Part shown: positions 44,462 to 52,675 of the stretch, piece after piece
Position numbering within the stretch: the first letter of the stretch is position 1
How the letters are laid out: each line of letters starts with the position of its first letter
Made by a program: the position numbers and the translations under genes
Notes under the pieces: generated by a model
Databases searched by the model: none
Told to the model about the DNA's origin: nothing
Seen by the model: only the letters and a program-made list of their open reading frames with translations
NCBI GenBank assembly: GCA_946408825.1
Contig: CAMJTU010000020.1
Location: 1-64,000, forward strand
Length of the DNA: 64,000 bases
Origin: an uncultured Planctomycetaceae bacterium
GTDB lineage: Bacteria > Planctomycetota > Planctomycetia > Pirellulales > Thermoguttaceae
Direction: 5' to 3'

Positions 44462-47005
44462 GTGGAACAATTCTATATAACAGGAATGTCCTGCGCGGCC
44501 TGCGTTAACCGCGTTGAAAAGGCGGTTTCTAAAACGCCGGGCGTGACAAGCGTGTCCGTAAGTCTGTTGACAAACTCGATGGTCGTCGAAGGAACGGCAA
44601 ATAGCGCGGATATCGTCAAGGCGGTCGTCGACGCGGGCTACGGCGCTTCGCCTAAAGAAAAAACGCGCGAAAGCGGAACGAGGTCGGGGTTATACGCGGA
44701 ACAGGAGGAAGCGCTACGGGACAAAGAAACCCCGGCGCTCAAAAAACGGTTGATCGCTTCGATTGGATTTCTGATCGCGCTGGCGTACTTTTCAATGGGA
44801 CATATGGCGTGGGGTTGGCCGGTTCCGTCCGCCGTTGATAATCCTATGGGAGTCGGCTTGATCCAATTGTTGCTGACAGCTGCGATTATGGCGATTAACC
44901 AGAAGTTTTTTATCAGCGGTTTTAAGAGCCTGTTCCAAGGCGCGCCTAATATGGACGCGCTAGTCGCGCTCGGTTCGTCGGCGGCGTTTCTTTACAGCGT
45001 CTGCTCGCTGTTTGCCGTCGCGAACGCCTACGCGCAGGCGGACATGGAGTCTGCGGCGAAGTATCAGGACGAACTCTATTTTGATTCCGCCGCGATGATC
45101 TTGACGCTGATTACCGTCGGCAAAATGCTCGAAGCTCGTTCTAAGGGCAAAACGACCGACGCGCTGAAAGGATTGATGAAGCTTGCGCCCCAATCCGCGA
45201 CGATTCTTGTCAACGGGATCGAACAGAAAGTCGCCGTCGATCAGGTTCAAAAGGGCGATATTTTCGTAGTCCGCCCGGGCGAGACGATCCCCGTCGACGG
45301 CGTCGTCCTCGAAGGCGTCGGCAGCGTCGACGAATCGGCGCTAACCGGCGAGAGTATCCCCGTCGACAAGGGCGTCGACGACAAAGCGACGGCGGGAACG
45401 CTCAATCTGACCGGATTCTTAAAATGCCGGGCGACGCAGGTCGGCGAAGACACGACCCTTTCAAAGATCATTCAACTGGCGGCGGAGGCGGCGGCGACGA
45501 AAGCGCCCGTCGCCAAGGCGGCGGATAAAGTCGCCGCCGTCTTCGTGCCGATCGTCGTCGTCGTGGCGGCGATCACGTGCGCCGTATGGCTCGCGACGGG
45601 TCAAAGCGTCGCGTTCGCGCTCGCAAGAGGGATTTCCGTACTCGTCGTCAGCTGCCCGTGCGCGCTCGGTCTGGCGACGCCTGCGGCGATCATGGTCGCC
45701 GAAGGGCTAGGCGCCAAGAACGGCGTTCTCTTCAAAAACGCCGTCGCTCTTGAAGAAATCGGAAAATCGGAGATCGTCGTCCTCGATAAGACGGGAACCG
45801 TAACGACCGGCAAGCCTCAAACGACGGATATTATCCCTGAAAAAGGCGTTTCCGAGACGGAACTGCTGCAATACGGTTATTCTTTAGAGAAGAACAGCGA
45901 ACACCCTCTCGCCAAGGCGATCGTCGATTATTGCCGCGAGAAGAACGTCGAGTCCTTTGAAATCGAGGACTTTCAGGCGCTCCCCGGCAAAGGTTTGAGC
46001 GGCAGACACGGCGCCGAAAAGATTGTCGCGGGAAGCGGAAAATTCGTCCAATCTCTGGTTGCGTTTTCGCCCGAACTTCAGACCAAAGCGGCGGAACTCG
46101 CCAATCAGGGCAAGACGCCCCTCTTTTTTGCCAAAGACGGAAAGCCGCTCGGCGTCGTCGCCGTCGCGGATACGGTCAAAGAGGACGCCGCGCGGGCGGT
46201 CGGGGAAATGCAAGACCTGGGGCTTCGCGTCGTCATGCTGACCGGCGACAATGAACGCGTCGCAAAATCCGTCGGCGCCGAGGTCGGGGTCGACGAGACG
46301 ATCGCCGAAGTTCTTCCCGACGGGAAGGAATCCGTCGTTCGCAATCTCAAGGCAAAAGGAAAGGTCGCGATGGTCGGCGACGGCATTAACGACGCGCCGG
46401 CGCTGACTCGCGCCGATATCGGCGTCGCCGTCGGCGCCGGAACCGATATCGCCGTCGACGCCGCCGACGTCGTCCTGATGAAGAGTCGGCTCCTCGACGC
46501 GCCCGCCGCGATTCGACTCAGCCGCAAGACCTTGAAGATCATTCACGAAAACCTTTTCTGGGCGTTCTTTTACAACGCGCTCGGAATTCCGCTCGCCGCA
46601 GGCGTCTTTATCCCGCTCTTCGGGTGGACGTTGGATCCCGTCTTTTGCGCCGCCGCGATGAGTTTATCCAGCTTCTGCGTCGTCGCCAACGCGCTCCGTT
46701 TAAACGGGTTCGACATGTATGACGCCGACGGCGATAAAAAGAAAAATCTCAAACCCCTTAAATCGCCAGAGAACAAAGAAAGCGAGGAAACGAAGATGAA
46801 AAAGACGTTGAAAATCGAAGGAATGATGTGCCCGCGCTGCGAAGCGCACGTCAAGCAGGCGTTGGAAGCCCTTTCCGCCGTCGACGAAGCCGTCGCTAGC
46901 GCCGCGAAAGGCGACGCGATCGTCTCTCTGAACGCCGACGTCTCGGACGCCGAACTGAAAACCGCCGTCGAAGCGGCGGGATATCGGGTAATCAGCGTAG
47001 AGTAA
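44462..47005 (+). CDS. copA: Copper-translocating P-type ATPase with N- and C-terminal HMA domains
   Basis: 847 residues from the GTG at 44462, which places the first metal-binding motif GMSCAAC at residues 8-14 as expected; an upstream ATG at 44360 adds 34 unlikely residues. Inner-membrane Cu(I) exporter. In order: HMA domain; membrane helices; actuator motif LTGES; the CPC metal site in VVSCPCALGLATP; phosphorylation motif DKTGT; HP motif SEHPLAKAI; hinge GDGINDAPAL; two last helices; a charged linker; and a second HMA domain at the C-terminus (EGMMCPRCEAHVKQAL). A C-terminal HMA is unusual, since CopAs normally carry HMAs at the N-terminus. It has an internal ribosome-binding site (see 46796). 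Confidence 0.92.
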   Translation: MEQFYITGMSCAACVNRVEKAVSKTPGVTSVSVSLLTNSMVVEGTANSADIVKAVVDAGYGASPKEKTRESGTRSGLYAEQEEALRDKETPALKKRLIASIGFLIALAYFSMGHMAWGWPVPSAVDNPMGVGLIQLLLTAAIMAINQKFFISGFKSLFQGAPNMDALVALGSSAAFLYSVCSLFAVANAYAQADMESAAKYQDELYFDSAAMILTLITVGKMLEARSKGKTTDALKGLMKLAPQSATILVNGIEQKVAVDQVQKGDIFVVRPGETIPVDGVVLEGVGSVDESALTGESIPVDKGVDDKATAGTLNLTGFLKCRATQVGEDTTLSKIIQLAAEAAATKAPVAKAADKVAAVFVPIVVVVAAITCAVWLATGQSVAFALARGISVLVVSCPCALGLATPAAIMVAEGLGAKNGVLFKNAVALEEIGKSEIVVLDKTGTVTTGKPQTTDIIPEKGVSETELLQYGYSLEKNSEHPLAKAIVDYCREKNVESFEIEDFQALPGKGLSGRHGAEKIVAGSGKFVQSLVAFSPELQTKAAELANQGKTPLFFAKDGKPLGVVAVADTVKEDAARAVGEMQDLGLRVVMLTGDNERVAKSVGAEVGVDETIAEVLPDGKESVVRNLKAKGKVAMVGDGINDAPALTRADIGVAVGAGTDIAVDAADVVLMKSRLLDAPAAIRLSRKTLKIIHENLFWAFFYNALGIPLAAGVFIPLFGWTLDPVFCAAAMSLSSFCVVANALRLNGFDMYDADGDKKKNLKPLKSPENKESEETKMKKTLKIEGMMCPRCEAHVKQALEALSAVDEAVASAAKGDAIVSLNADVSDAELKTAVEAAGYRVISVE
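46796..47005 (+). CDS. Possible internally initiated CopZ-like copper chaperone
   Basis: In frame within copA, an ATG at 46796 is preceded by GAGG (46784-46787) eight bases upstream. It would produce 69 residues: MKKTLKIEGMMCPRC, then EAHVKQALEALSAVDEAVAS to VEAAGYRVISVE, a complete free HMA domain the size of CopZ. The charged linker just upstream (KKKNLKPLKSPENKESEETK) looks like the junction of a former gene pair. E. coli makes a CopZ-like product from copA by programmed frameshifting; here internal initiation would have the same result. Whether it is used in vivo is unknown. Confidence 0.45.
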   Translation: MKKTLKIEGMMCPRCEAHVKQALEALSAVDEAVASAAKGDAIVSLNADVSDAELKTAVEAAGYRVISVE

Positions 47006-47040
47006 CCCTAATTCGCGACGGCGGTTATATACGTTCTTTC

Positions 47041-47160
47041 CTGCGCGATTAACTCGCGATGCGTACGCGGCGTTCCCTTCCGGCGGCGCCGCCGTAGGTT
47101 GAATCTTCCCCCGACGGCGCCCACAACCAAATGCCCAAGCGACGATCAACGGTGAAGTTA
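47041..47160 (-). pseudogene. Decayed fragment of the DUF4132-companion gene
   Basis: On the minus strand this stretch aligns with the 5' part of the gene at 43476-43898: GCCGTCGGxGGAAGATTCA, then ACGGCGxCGCCG, then TCGCGAGTTAATCGCGCA. The encoded GRRRGKIQPTAAPPEG matches GSRRRKIQPTATPLRE. One extra base around the middle shifts the frame and similarity ends after ATCGCGCA, so it is a truncated, frameshifted copy. The copper ATPase lies between the two copies. Confidence 0.65.
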
Positions 47161-47275
47161 AATAAGGCAAGATGAAAAAGGACCCTATTTCATAACAGCG
47201 ACGTTAAGGCAAGTTTTTTACAGATATCCCAAATAGTCAAGGAAAAACCACGACGTCGACCATCCTCTGAAACAA

Positions 47276-47308
47276 AATCAGCCGCCGAGGCTTCCCCGGC
47301 GGCTGATT
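47276..47308. terminator. Bidirectional terminator between copA and the TA locus
   Basis: AATCAGCCGCCG (47276-47287) pairs with CGGCGGCTGATT (47297-47308). CTCTTTTAG follows on the plus strand and TTTTGTTTC on the minus strand. Confidence 0.85.
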
Positions 47309-47345
47309 CTCTTTTAGACGTCCTATTCTATTCTCTTCCACTTCT

Positions 47346-47750
47346 CTAGTCTAGTTCCAAAAACGCGGCGGGCGAAACGATCAAGGGTCGCGTGATTCCC
47401 GATTCAAGGAGGTCTTTATCTCCCGTTAGGAGAACGTCGGCGTCGGCGTAAAGAGCCGCTCTATAAATCAGACGGTCTGCCGAATCCCTGATTAAAAACT
47501 CCGCCGCAGTTGATTCTTCTGTAATCGGAACGACTTTTAAAATCAAAGAAGCCTTAGATTAAAATCTTTTTAACGCGTCGAGTTTATCCGGCGATTTCCG
47601 AAGAAAAGCCTTTTGAAGTTCCGCAATGTTTTGTTCGGAAATCAGCCCGACGTTAGGCGGCGTGATCGCCTTAAAGTAAGCGCGGTTCACTGTTCCCGAA
47701 GGCGCAAAAATCGCGGAATAAAGTATGTTCGAGTCGATAAAAACCCTCAT
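47346..47750 (-). pseudogene. PIN-domain toxin with an internal stop codon
   Basis: The frame runs from an ATG at 47750 (MRVFIDSNILYSAIF, with the catalytic-type Asp6), through a TAA at 47561-47559, and continues in the same frame to 47346 (ILKVVPITEESTAAEFLIRDSADRLIYRAALYADADVLLTGDKDLLESG). The second half contains the expected downstream PIN acidic motifs (SADR, TGDKDLL). A single base change would restore a ~134-residue VapC-like RNase, so this is a nonsense mutation of an otherwise undamaged gene. The start overlaps the upstream antitoxin gene by four bases (ATGA). Re-initiation at a TTG at 47546 is conceivable but would lack the N-terminal catalytic Asp. Confidence 0.85.
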
Positions 47751-48019
47751 GACGTCGCGCTACGAATTTCTTTAATAATAGCCGTCGCGTCTTCTTCTGA
47801 TTGAATCCCCAGTCGTTCCGCTTCGCCTTCCATTTCGCGCTGCAATTCCTTCATCGCTAAAATCGCAGGGTTCTCAATTCTAGCCGTCGTCCCTTCGACG
47901 ACGAAAGCGACACAATCGCCGACATTTACCCCTATCGCTTGAAGTACGTCTTTAGGGACGGCGATCAACCCTCCCTCCATGACGCGAACGGCGTCGACGC
48001 TGTTTAATGCGTTCGACAT
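47747..48019 (-). CDS. AbrB/MazE-type antitoxin
   Basis: 90 residues. The N-terminal ~45 residues form a swapped-hairpin AbrB domain (VRVMEGGLIAVPKDVLQAIGVNVGDCVAFVVEGTTARIENP). The C-terminal helix (MKELQREMEGEAERLGIQSEEDATAIIKEIR) is the usual toxin-wrapping tail. It is the first gene of the pair and its stop overlaps the PIN toxin start. It probably represses its own promoter; palindromic sequence lies upstream (48079-48089). It is intact although the toxin is interrupted. Confidence 0.85.
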   Translation of the reverse strand: MSNALNSVDAVRVMEGGLIAVPKDVLQAIGVNVGDCVAFVVEGTTARIENPAILAMKELQREMEGEAERLGIQSEEDATAIIKEIRSATS

Positions 48020-48078
48020 TGTAATATCCCGATAATGAAGTTATTCTTTCGAAATAATCGTCACGTCTCGCGATCCAA

Positions 48079-48089
48079 TATACCGTATA
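48079..48089 (-). promoter_or_regulatory. Palindrome upstream of the antitoxin, possible operator
   Basis: TATAC-C-GTATA, 60 bp upstream of the antitoxin start. A second partial dyad with a TTTCGAAA core lies nearer the gene. TA antitoxins typically bind such sites. Confidence 0.35.
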
Positions 48090-48197
48090 GGATACTCGGA
48101 AATGGATTTCTTTGCTACAAGGCGATTGCAAAAAAGTCTTGCGCTGTTGATTTCAACTCACGTATCCGCCTCGTTTCAGATTGACGCGCCAACCCTA

Positions 48198-49862
48198 TCA
48201 CTGTCGGTCGTCGTTGACGAAGAGCGAATGGATCGCGGGCGCTTCCGGGTCGAAGGGGCCGCAGTCGCTGCGGTTGTGCCCGCCGCGCGTTTCGCGACGT
48301 TCGAGCGCGCCCGCGACCACGAGTCGCGCGACGAGGAGCATATTCTGCGCCTCCCACGCCTCGATCGTTGAGAACTGCTTCGTTAAAAGAATGCGCGACC
48401 ACGTATTAATGCTCTCGAGCGCGTGTTTCAAATCGTCCTCGTTCCGAACGACCCCGCACTCGCGCTGCATCGCGCTCTTGAGCGAGTTCCGAACGTCCGT
48501 CACGTCGAGCGCGCCCTCGCCGCGACGGTCCGCGTTGATCGGCGGATTCTCCAGCGGCAACGCCCGATATTCGTCCGGCTCCGACGCCGCGATCTCGCCC
48601 GCAAGACGTCCCGTCGTCTCGCCGTAAACGAGCGCCTCTAACAGACTGTTCGACGCGAGACGGTTCGCCCCGTGCAATCCCGTGCTCGAGACCTCGCCCG
48701 CCGCCCAAAGACCGCGAATCGACGTTCGACCCGTTTGGTCGACCAGCACGCCCCCCATCGCGTAATGCGCGCCCGGACGCACCGGGATCCGGTCTCTCGT
48801 AATATCGACCCCAAATTCCGCGCAGATCCCCGCGATGCCGGGGAAACGCTTGCGAATCCAGTCGGCGTCCTTGTGCGAAAGGTCGAGGAAGACGTTCGAC
48901 GAGTTCGTCTTCGCCATCTGCTTGACGATCGAACGGCTCACCACGTCGCGCGGCGCGAGTTCGCCGCGTTCGTCGTAGTCGGGCATGAAGCGATAACCGT
49001 TCTTATCGACGAGGAGCGCCCCTTCGCCGCGCATCGCTTCCGTGATGAGACTCCGGCTTCCGCCCGCGATGTACAGAACCGTCGGATGAAACTGGATGAA
49101 CTCAAGGTCGCGGCAGACCGCGCCGGCGCGAAACGCGAGCGCGACTCCGTCCCCCGTCGCGCACGACGGGTTCGTCGTCTCGCGGTAGATCTGTCCGAGT
49201 CCGCCCGTCGCGAGAATCGTCTGCTTCGCCCAGACGAGTTCGATTTCGCGCTCTTTCTCCCAAAAGACGACCGCCCCGCGACAGAACCCGTCGTTCGTCA
49301 GCAGGTCGAGCGTAAACGTATCTTCCCAAATGCGGATGTTCGGGCGGCGCCGCGCCTCTTCGATCGTCGCGCGCATGATCTCGGCGCCCGTCGAGTCGCC
49401 GTTCGCGTGAAGGATGCGGAAATGGTCGTGCCCCCCTTCCCGCCCGAGCAGCACGTCGCCCTTCTCGTCGCGGTCGAAGCGCGTCCCGTAACTCAGGAGC
49501 TTGCGCACCTCGTCAGGGCCGCGGCGCACGATCATTTCGACCGTCTCCTCGTCGCAGAGAGCGCCCCCCGCGATCAGCGTGTCCTTCACGTGGTTCTCAA
49601 ACTTGTCCTCCGGCACGTCCCAGACCGTCGCGATCCCGCCCTGCGCCTTGACGCTGTTCGATAGGTCGAGTCCCGCTTTACAGACGACCAGAACCTTGAG
49701 CGACGGATCGACCGCCAGCGCCGCCGTCAGCCCGGCGAGCCCGCCGCCGACGATCAGCACGTCCGTAAAGAAATGCGGGTGCAGTTTCGCGTGAAAAGGC
49801 GCGAGGTATCGCGGAACGTTGGAAATGTGAATTTCACGGTTTGTTCCCGGAGCGTTAATCAT
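48198..49862 (-). CDS. nadB: L-aspartate oxidase
   Basis: 554 residues from the ATG at 49862; in-frame starts at 49922 and 49955 would add residues not expected in the family. Oxidises L-aspartate to iminoaspartate for NAD synthesis. FAD-binding DVLIVGGGLAGLTAAL, SNSVKAQGGIA, active-site region HTLIAGG-like (DTLIAGGALCDEETVE), GGHDHFRILHANGDSTG, DLEFIQFHPTVLY, DRIPVRPGAHYAMGGVLVD, and LWAAGEVSSTGLHGANRLASNSLLEALV. The helical C-terminal domain is complete. nadA and nadC are not adjacent. Orphan location, terminating toward the TA locus. Fumarate can replace O2 as acceptor in this family. Confidence 0.93.
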   Translation of the reverse strand: MINAPGTNREIHISNVPRYLAPFHAKLHPHFFTDVLIVGGGLAGLTAALAVDPSLKVLVVCKAGLDLSNSVKAQGGIATVWDVPEDKFENHVKDTLIAGGALCDEETVEMIVRRGPDEVRKLLSYGTRFDRDEKGDVLLGREGGHDHFRILHANGDSTGAEIMRATIEEARRRPNIRIWEDTFTLDLLTNDGFCRGAVVFWEKEREIELVWAKQTILATGGLGQIYRETTNPSCATGDGVALAFRAGAVCRDLEFIQFHPTVLYIAGGSRSLITEAMRGEGALLVDKNGYRFMPDYDERGELAPRDVVSRSIVKQMAKTNSSNVFLDLSHKDADWIRKRFPGIAGICAEFGVDITRDRIPVRPGAHYAMGGVLVDQTGRTSIRGLWAAGEVSSTGLHGANRLASNSLLEALVYGETTGRLAGEIAASEPDEYRALPLENPPINADRRGEGALDVTDVRNSLKSAMQRECGVVRNEDDLKHALESINTWSRILLTKQFSTIEAWEAQNMLLVARLVVAGALERRETRGGHNRSDCGPFDPEAPAIHSLFVNDDRQ

Positions 49863-50266
49863 GACGGCGCTTTCTACTGTTTTTAACAACGCTTTGAATA
49901 AGATTCTTTGAGGAACCGACATGGGAAAAGCGAATTCCTTGGCCGGCGCTTTCAAACCGCAACCGCCCCCAAGGAGTCCCTTGCCAAGCCAATCTAAGAC
50001 CCTTGATTGTAAGCCTTCAGTCAGTTCTTTACAAGTCTTGCCGTCGATATTTTGAGGAGATTACGATAGGTTGCCTTTGCGCCGTCGGCTGTATTTCCTC
50101 GTGGATACGCGGCGCTAACAATGACGAACGCTGCAAGAAGGTCTATCGGTTATCGCGCGTGTTGGCATGTATGATCCGACAAATTCCCGCAGTCGCAACG
50201 CTGTTTGTTACGGTCGTTCGCCCGTTACGCTCGGCGTCCTCGTAACGCGCCGCCAATGTGGAATCG
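49863..50266. other. Intergenic region without an identified gene
   Basis: About 400 bp between nadB and the beta-helix gene, both on the minus strand. An 80-codon plus-strand frame (50003-50245) has no family features. No clear terminator or promoter was resolved. Confidence 0.4.
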
Positions 50267-52171
50267 TTAGTCTGACCAGACGCCAAGGTTTGCATCGAAT
50301 ATTTTTTCAGACTTCACATCTCGCTTTTTAACGCGCGCGGAGAACAATTGAACGCCAAGAGTCCGTTCGTCGTTTGATCCTTCTAGAACGTCGCAAGGTC
50401 GCCAACCGTTGCAACAAACTCTCAGCGAAACTTCGCCCCTTTTGGCGTCGTCTAAAGTTGGCACAACCACAAACGACGTTTCGTTAAGACCGGGTTTAAA
50501 TTCCGCCAACAATTTGTCCCTATAGTAAACGCCTGTCTTTTCAGCGGGCAAATCGGGCCTATTGTTATCCGACTCGGAGTCGTTGGCGAACGCCGCGTGC
50601 GGCGCTTCAAATACCATTTCAACGTCGATAGGACGTTCGTCCGCGACAGGCAACAACACGAGAGACTCGTCGCTGGACCAACGGAAAGTCGAATTCTCTC
50701 CTTCTTCCGGTCCGTTCCAATGTCTTATAAAGCGAGAGTCGCCGCCTTCGCCGAAACGTACTTGGTAACTATCTAAGCCCTCGGGATAAACTTCAAGAGG
50801 ATCCTGTTCGTTTGCCAGCGACTGAAGTTTCATCGGAGATTTATCCCCTTCGATTCGAAAACCGCCGGGCGCTTGATTGCCGATTGCCGTCACATGAACG
50901 GCGTCAGAACCGATCTTGAGGTGAATCCCCCCTTGCTCAAAAGAGCAACAGTTGAGCGTCGCTCGTCCGCCAAGAACTTCGATTGCAGGCGCGCCCTCCT
51001 TAGTTCGTGACGAATGAACTTCGTCCCAATTGACAAATTCACATGAATTGAGGGAAAGACGCCCAGTTTTTTGCCTCGTCGACACGCACGTTTTAACCGG
51101 TCCCCAAAAAGAACAGTTGGTCAGCATGACGGCGCCGTCGTTTTTCTCGCCTATCTCAAGACAAACGGAGTCTTCGCTTGTCCAACGCCCCACAAACTCG
51201 CCGTTTGTTATGAGGAGCCCTTGCTTTTGAGATTGTTCGACCAAGACGGCGCGACGGCACGAATCCGCGCCAATCCCTAAAAAGTTGCCGTTTGTTCCGC
51301 CATGGCCGCGATCGCTAAAGTAGTATCCGCAACCATATCCAAAGCAAAAAGTGTTGGACACGTAGTGCCAATCAGATCGGGCAAATTCAAACGCAACGCC
51401 GTTGATATTAATCCACTTGCAATAGGGGTCGTCAGGTCTATACGAAAGTCCAAACGGCCAAAAGTGGATATTCTCGATATGCCCTATGTCATAGCACTGG
51501 TCGACAAAAAGCCCGCGCCAGATAGGATATCCCGTTACGTTGCGTACCAAATGACGGTGAGCAAGTTCAAAATGAATTCCTTCGTAAGGATTGAGTAGAC
51601 AACAATCCAGAACGCCGACGTTCTCCGTGTTCCTCGAAGCAATGCAGGGAGGATAAGGAGTCGGCGGGACGTCGCTTTGCTTCCATTCCGGATAAATCAC
51701 GACGACGCCAATAACGGCGCTGTTGGAACCGTCGAGCGTGATAAACGGCTCGCCTTCAGGTTTTCCTCTATTTGCATAGGTCAAAAGAGTTGTGCCGGTA
51801 GGTTTTTCATCTTTATTGACAGCCGTTGGAGGAAGACGGTAAGTTCCTAAAAGAGTAACTCCGGCAGGCAAGCGTAAACAACCGTCAAACCGAAATCGAC
51901 CGCTTGGCAATTCAACGACTCCGCCGCCGGCGGCGCCGGCCGCGTCAAGCGCTCGCTGCAGCATATCCGTACTGTCGATCGTCTCGTCGGCGACAACGCC
52001 AAATTCGAGAGCGTTAAAGCGGACGTCATGAAGGAGAGCGCCGCCATTTTCCGAAACAACCGGCGAAGACCCGTCGTTGTCGACGCCGAGACTCGCGTTC
52101 AAAGGAAATGAGAACGTTAAAAAGCACGACGCCAATACCGACGCGTATCTCAAAAAACGGTCGAACAACAT
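50267..52171 (-). CDS. Secreted right-handed beta-helix protein (pectate-lyase-superfamily type)
   Basis: 634 residues from the ATG at 52171, with GGGAG eight bases upstream. Signal peptide (MLFDRFLRYASVLASCFLTFSFPLNA). The next block FNALEFGVVADETIDSTDMLQRALDAAGAAGGGVVELPSGRFRF is the N-terminal cap of pectate-lyase-3/GH28-related beta-helix proteins. Many short Cys/Asn-rich strands follow (VGVLDCCLLNPYEGIHFELAH, LSLNSCEFVN, TLNCCSFEQGG). The last ~150 residues are a beta-sandwich. Probably a polysaccharide lyase or hydrolase; substrate unknown. An IS remnant ends 24 bp upstream of the start, so any native promoter farther upstream has been displaced. Confidence 0.7.
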   Translation of the reverse strand: MLFDRFLRYASVLASCFLTFSFPLNASLGVDNDGSSPVVSENGGALLHDVRFNALEFGVVADETIDSTDMLQRALDAAGAAGGGVVELPSGRFRFDGCLRLPAGVTLLGTYRLPPTAVNKDEKPTGTTLLTYANRGKPEGEPFITLDGSNSAVIGVVVIYPEWKQSDVPPTPYPPCIASRNTENVGVLDCCLLNPYEGIHFELAHRHLVRNVTGYPIWRGLFVDQCYDIGHIENIHFWPFGLSYRPDDPYCKWININGVAFEFARSDWHYVSNTFCFGYGCGYYFSDRGHGGTNGNFLGIGADSCRRAVLVEQSQKQGLLITNGEFVGRWTSEDSVCLEIGEKNDGAVMLTNCSFWGPVKTCVSTRQKTGRLSLNSCEFVNWDEVHSSRTKEGAPAIEVLGGRATLNCCSFEQGGIHLKIGSDAVHVTAIGNQAPGGFRIEGDKSPMKLQSLANEQDPLEVYPEGLDSYQVRFGEGGDSRFIRHWNGPEEGENSTFRWSSDESLVLLPVADERPIDVEMVFEAPHAAFANDSESDNNRPDLPAEKTGVYYRDKLLAEFKPGLNETSFVVVPTLDDAKRGEVSLRVCCNGWRPCDVLEGSNDERTLGVQLFSARVKKRDVKSEKIFDANLGVWSD

Positions 52172-52252
52172 TGTGAAATCTCCCTCTTGAAGACGGCTTT
52201 GTTGAATAAACTTTAAAAAAGCGCTCAAATTTACGAACCTGCGCCCGCGCTG

Positions 52253-52295
52253 TTTTACCTAGCGATACGACTAAAACAAGTATCGCTAGGTAAAA
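52253..52295 (+). repeat. Perfect 16-bp inverted repeat before the transposase start
   Basis: TTTTACCTAGCGATAC (52253-52268) and GTATCGCTAGGTAAAA (52280-52295), 11-base loop. It ends two bases before the transposase ATG at 52298, so the RNA hairpin would occlude initiation, a known way for IS elements to block expression from outside transcripts. Confidence 0.85.
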
Positions 52296-52297
52296 AC

Positions 52298-52560
52298 ATG
52301 AAAAAGACTCGTAATTAGCCGGAATATTACGAATCGTTAGTCAATCGCGGAAGCTCTTACAACGGCGCGATCGGAGGGTTAGACTCGTGGAAAAAACAAG
52401 TTCGTTATCACGGGCGTTCGCATGGCGAAACGGCAATGTTCCGAATAAAAAGGTTATTTGGAGAACGCCTAAAAATCGGAACACGACAAGTCAAAGAGTG
52501 GAGGCAATAATGAAGATCAACGCTCTTAACAAGTTTACGTTTCAAAACAAAGTTTTTAAC
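52298..52560 (+). pseudogene. IS5-family transposase remnant
   Basis: Starts MKKTRN-stop-PEYYESLVNRGS, the IS5-type N-terminus in which the expected Trp codon is TAG. It jumps directly to the C-terminal part WKKQVRYHGRSHGETAMFRIKRLFGERLK, followed by a frameshift to VEAIMKINALNKF. The central DDE catalytic region is missing. Non-functional. Confidence 0.8.
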
Positions 52561-52675
52561 TTAAACGCCTTCATTCAACAAAGCCCTACGCTGTGAAATT
52601 CGATTTCACCAAAAAGAAGGCGCCGTCTCGATCTCCCGAAACGGCGCGACATGAAAACGGGCGCGACGTAAAAAG

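Larger units (their letters stand above)
52195..52585 (+). mobile_element. Degenerate IS5-family element (internally deleted, 391 bp)
   Basis: Terminal inverted repeats GGCTTTGTTGAAT(A/G)AA at 52195-52210 and 52570-52585 differ by one base. Between them are the two ends of an IS5-type transposase with the middle deleted. No matching target-site duplication is visible at the flanks. A perfect 16-bp inverted repeat occupies 52253-52295. The arrangement resembles a MITE derived from an IS. Confidence 0.8.

Noticed and set aside
46700..47170. 156-codon minus-strand frame at the copA 3' end
   Set aside because: Mostly antisense to the copA C-terminal HMA domain; only its first ~40 codons are meaningful, as the decayed companion-gene fragment.
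50003..50245. 80-codon frame between nadB and the beta-helix gene
   Set aside because: No family features or ribosome-binding site.
52387..52596. 69-codon frame within the IS remnant
   Set aside because: Only its last part corresponds to the frameshifted transposase C-terminus; not an independent gene.
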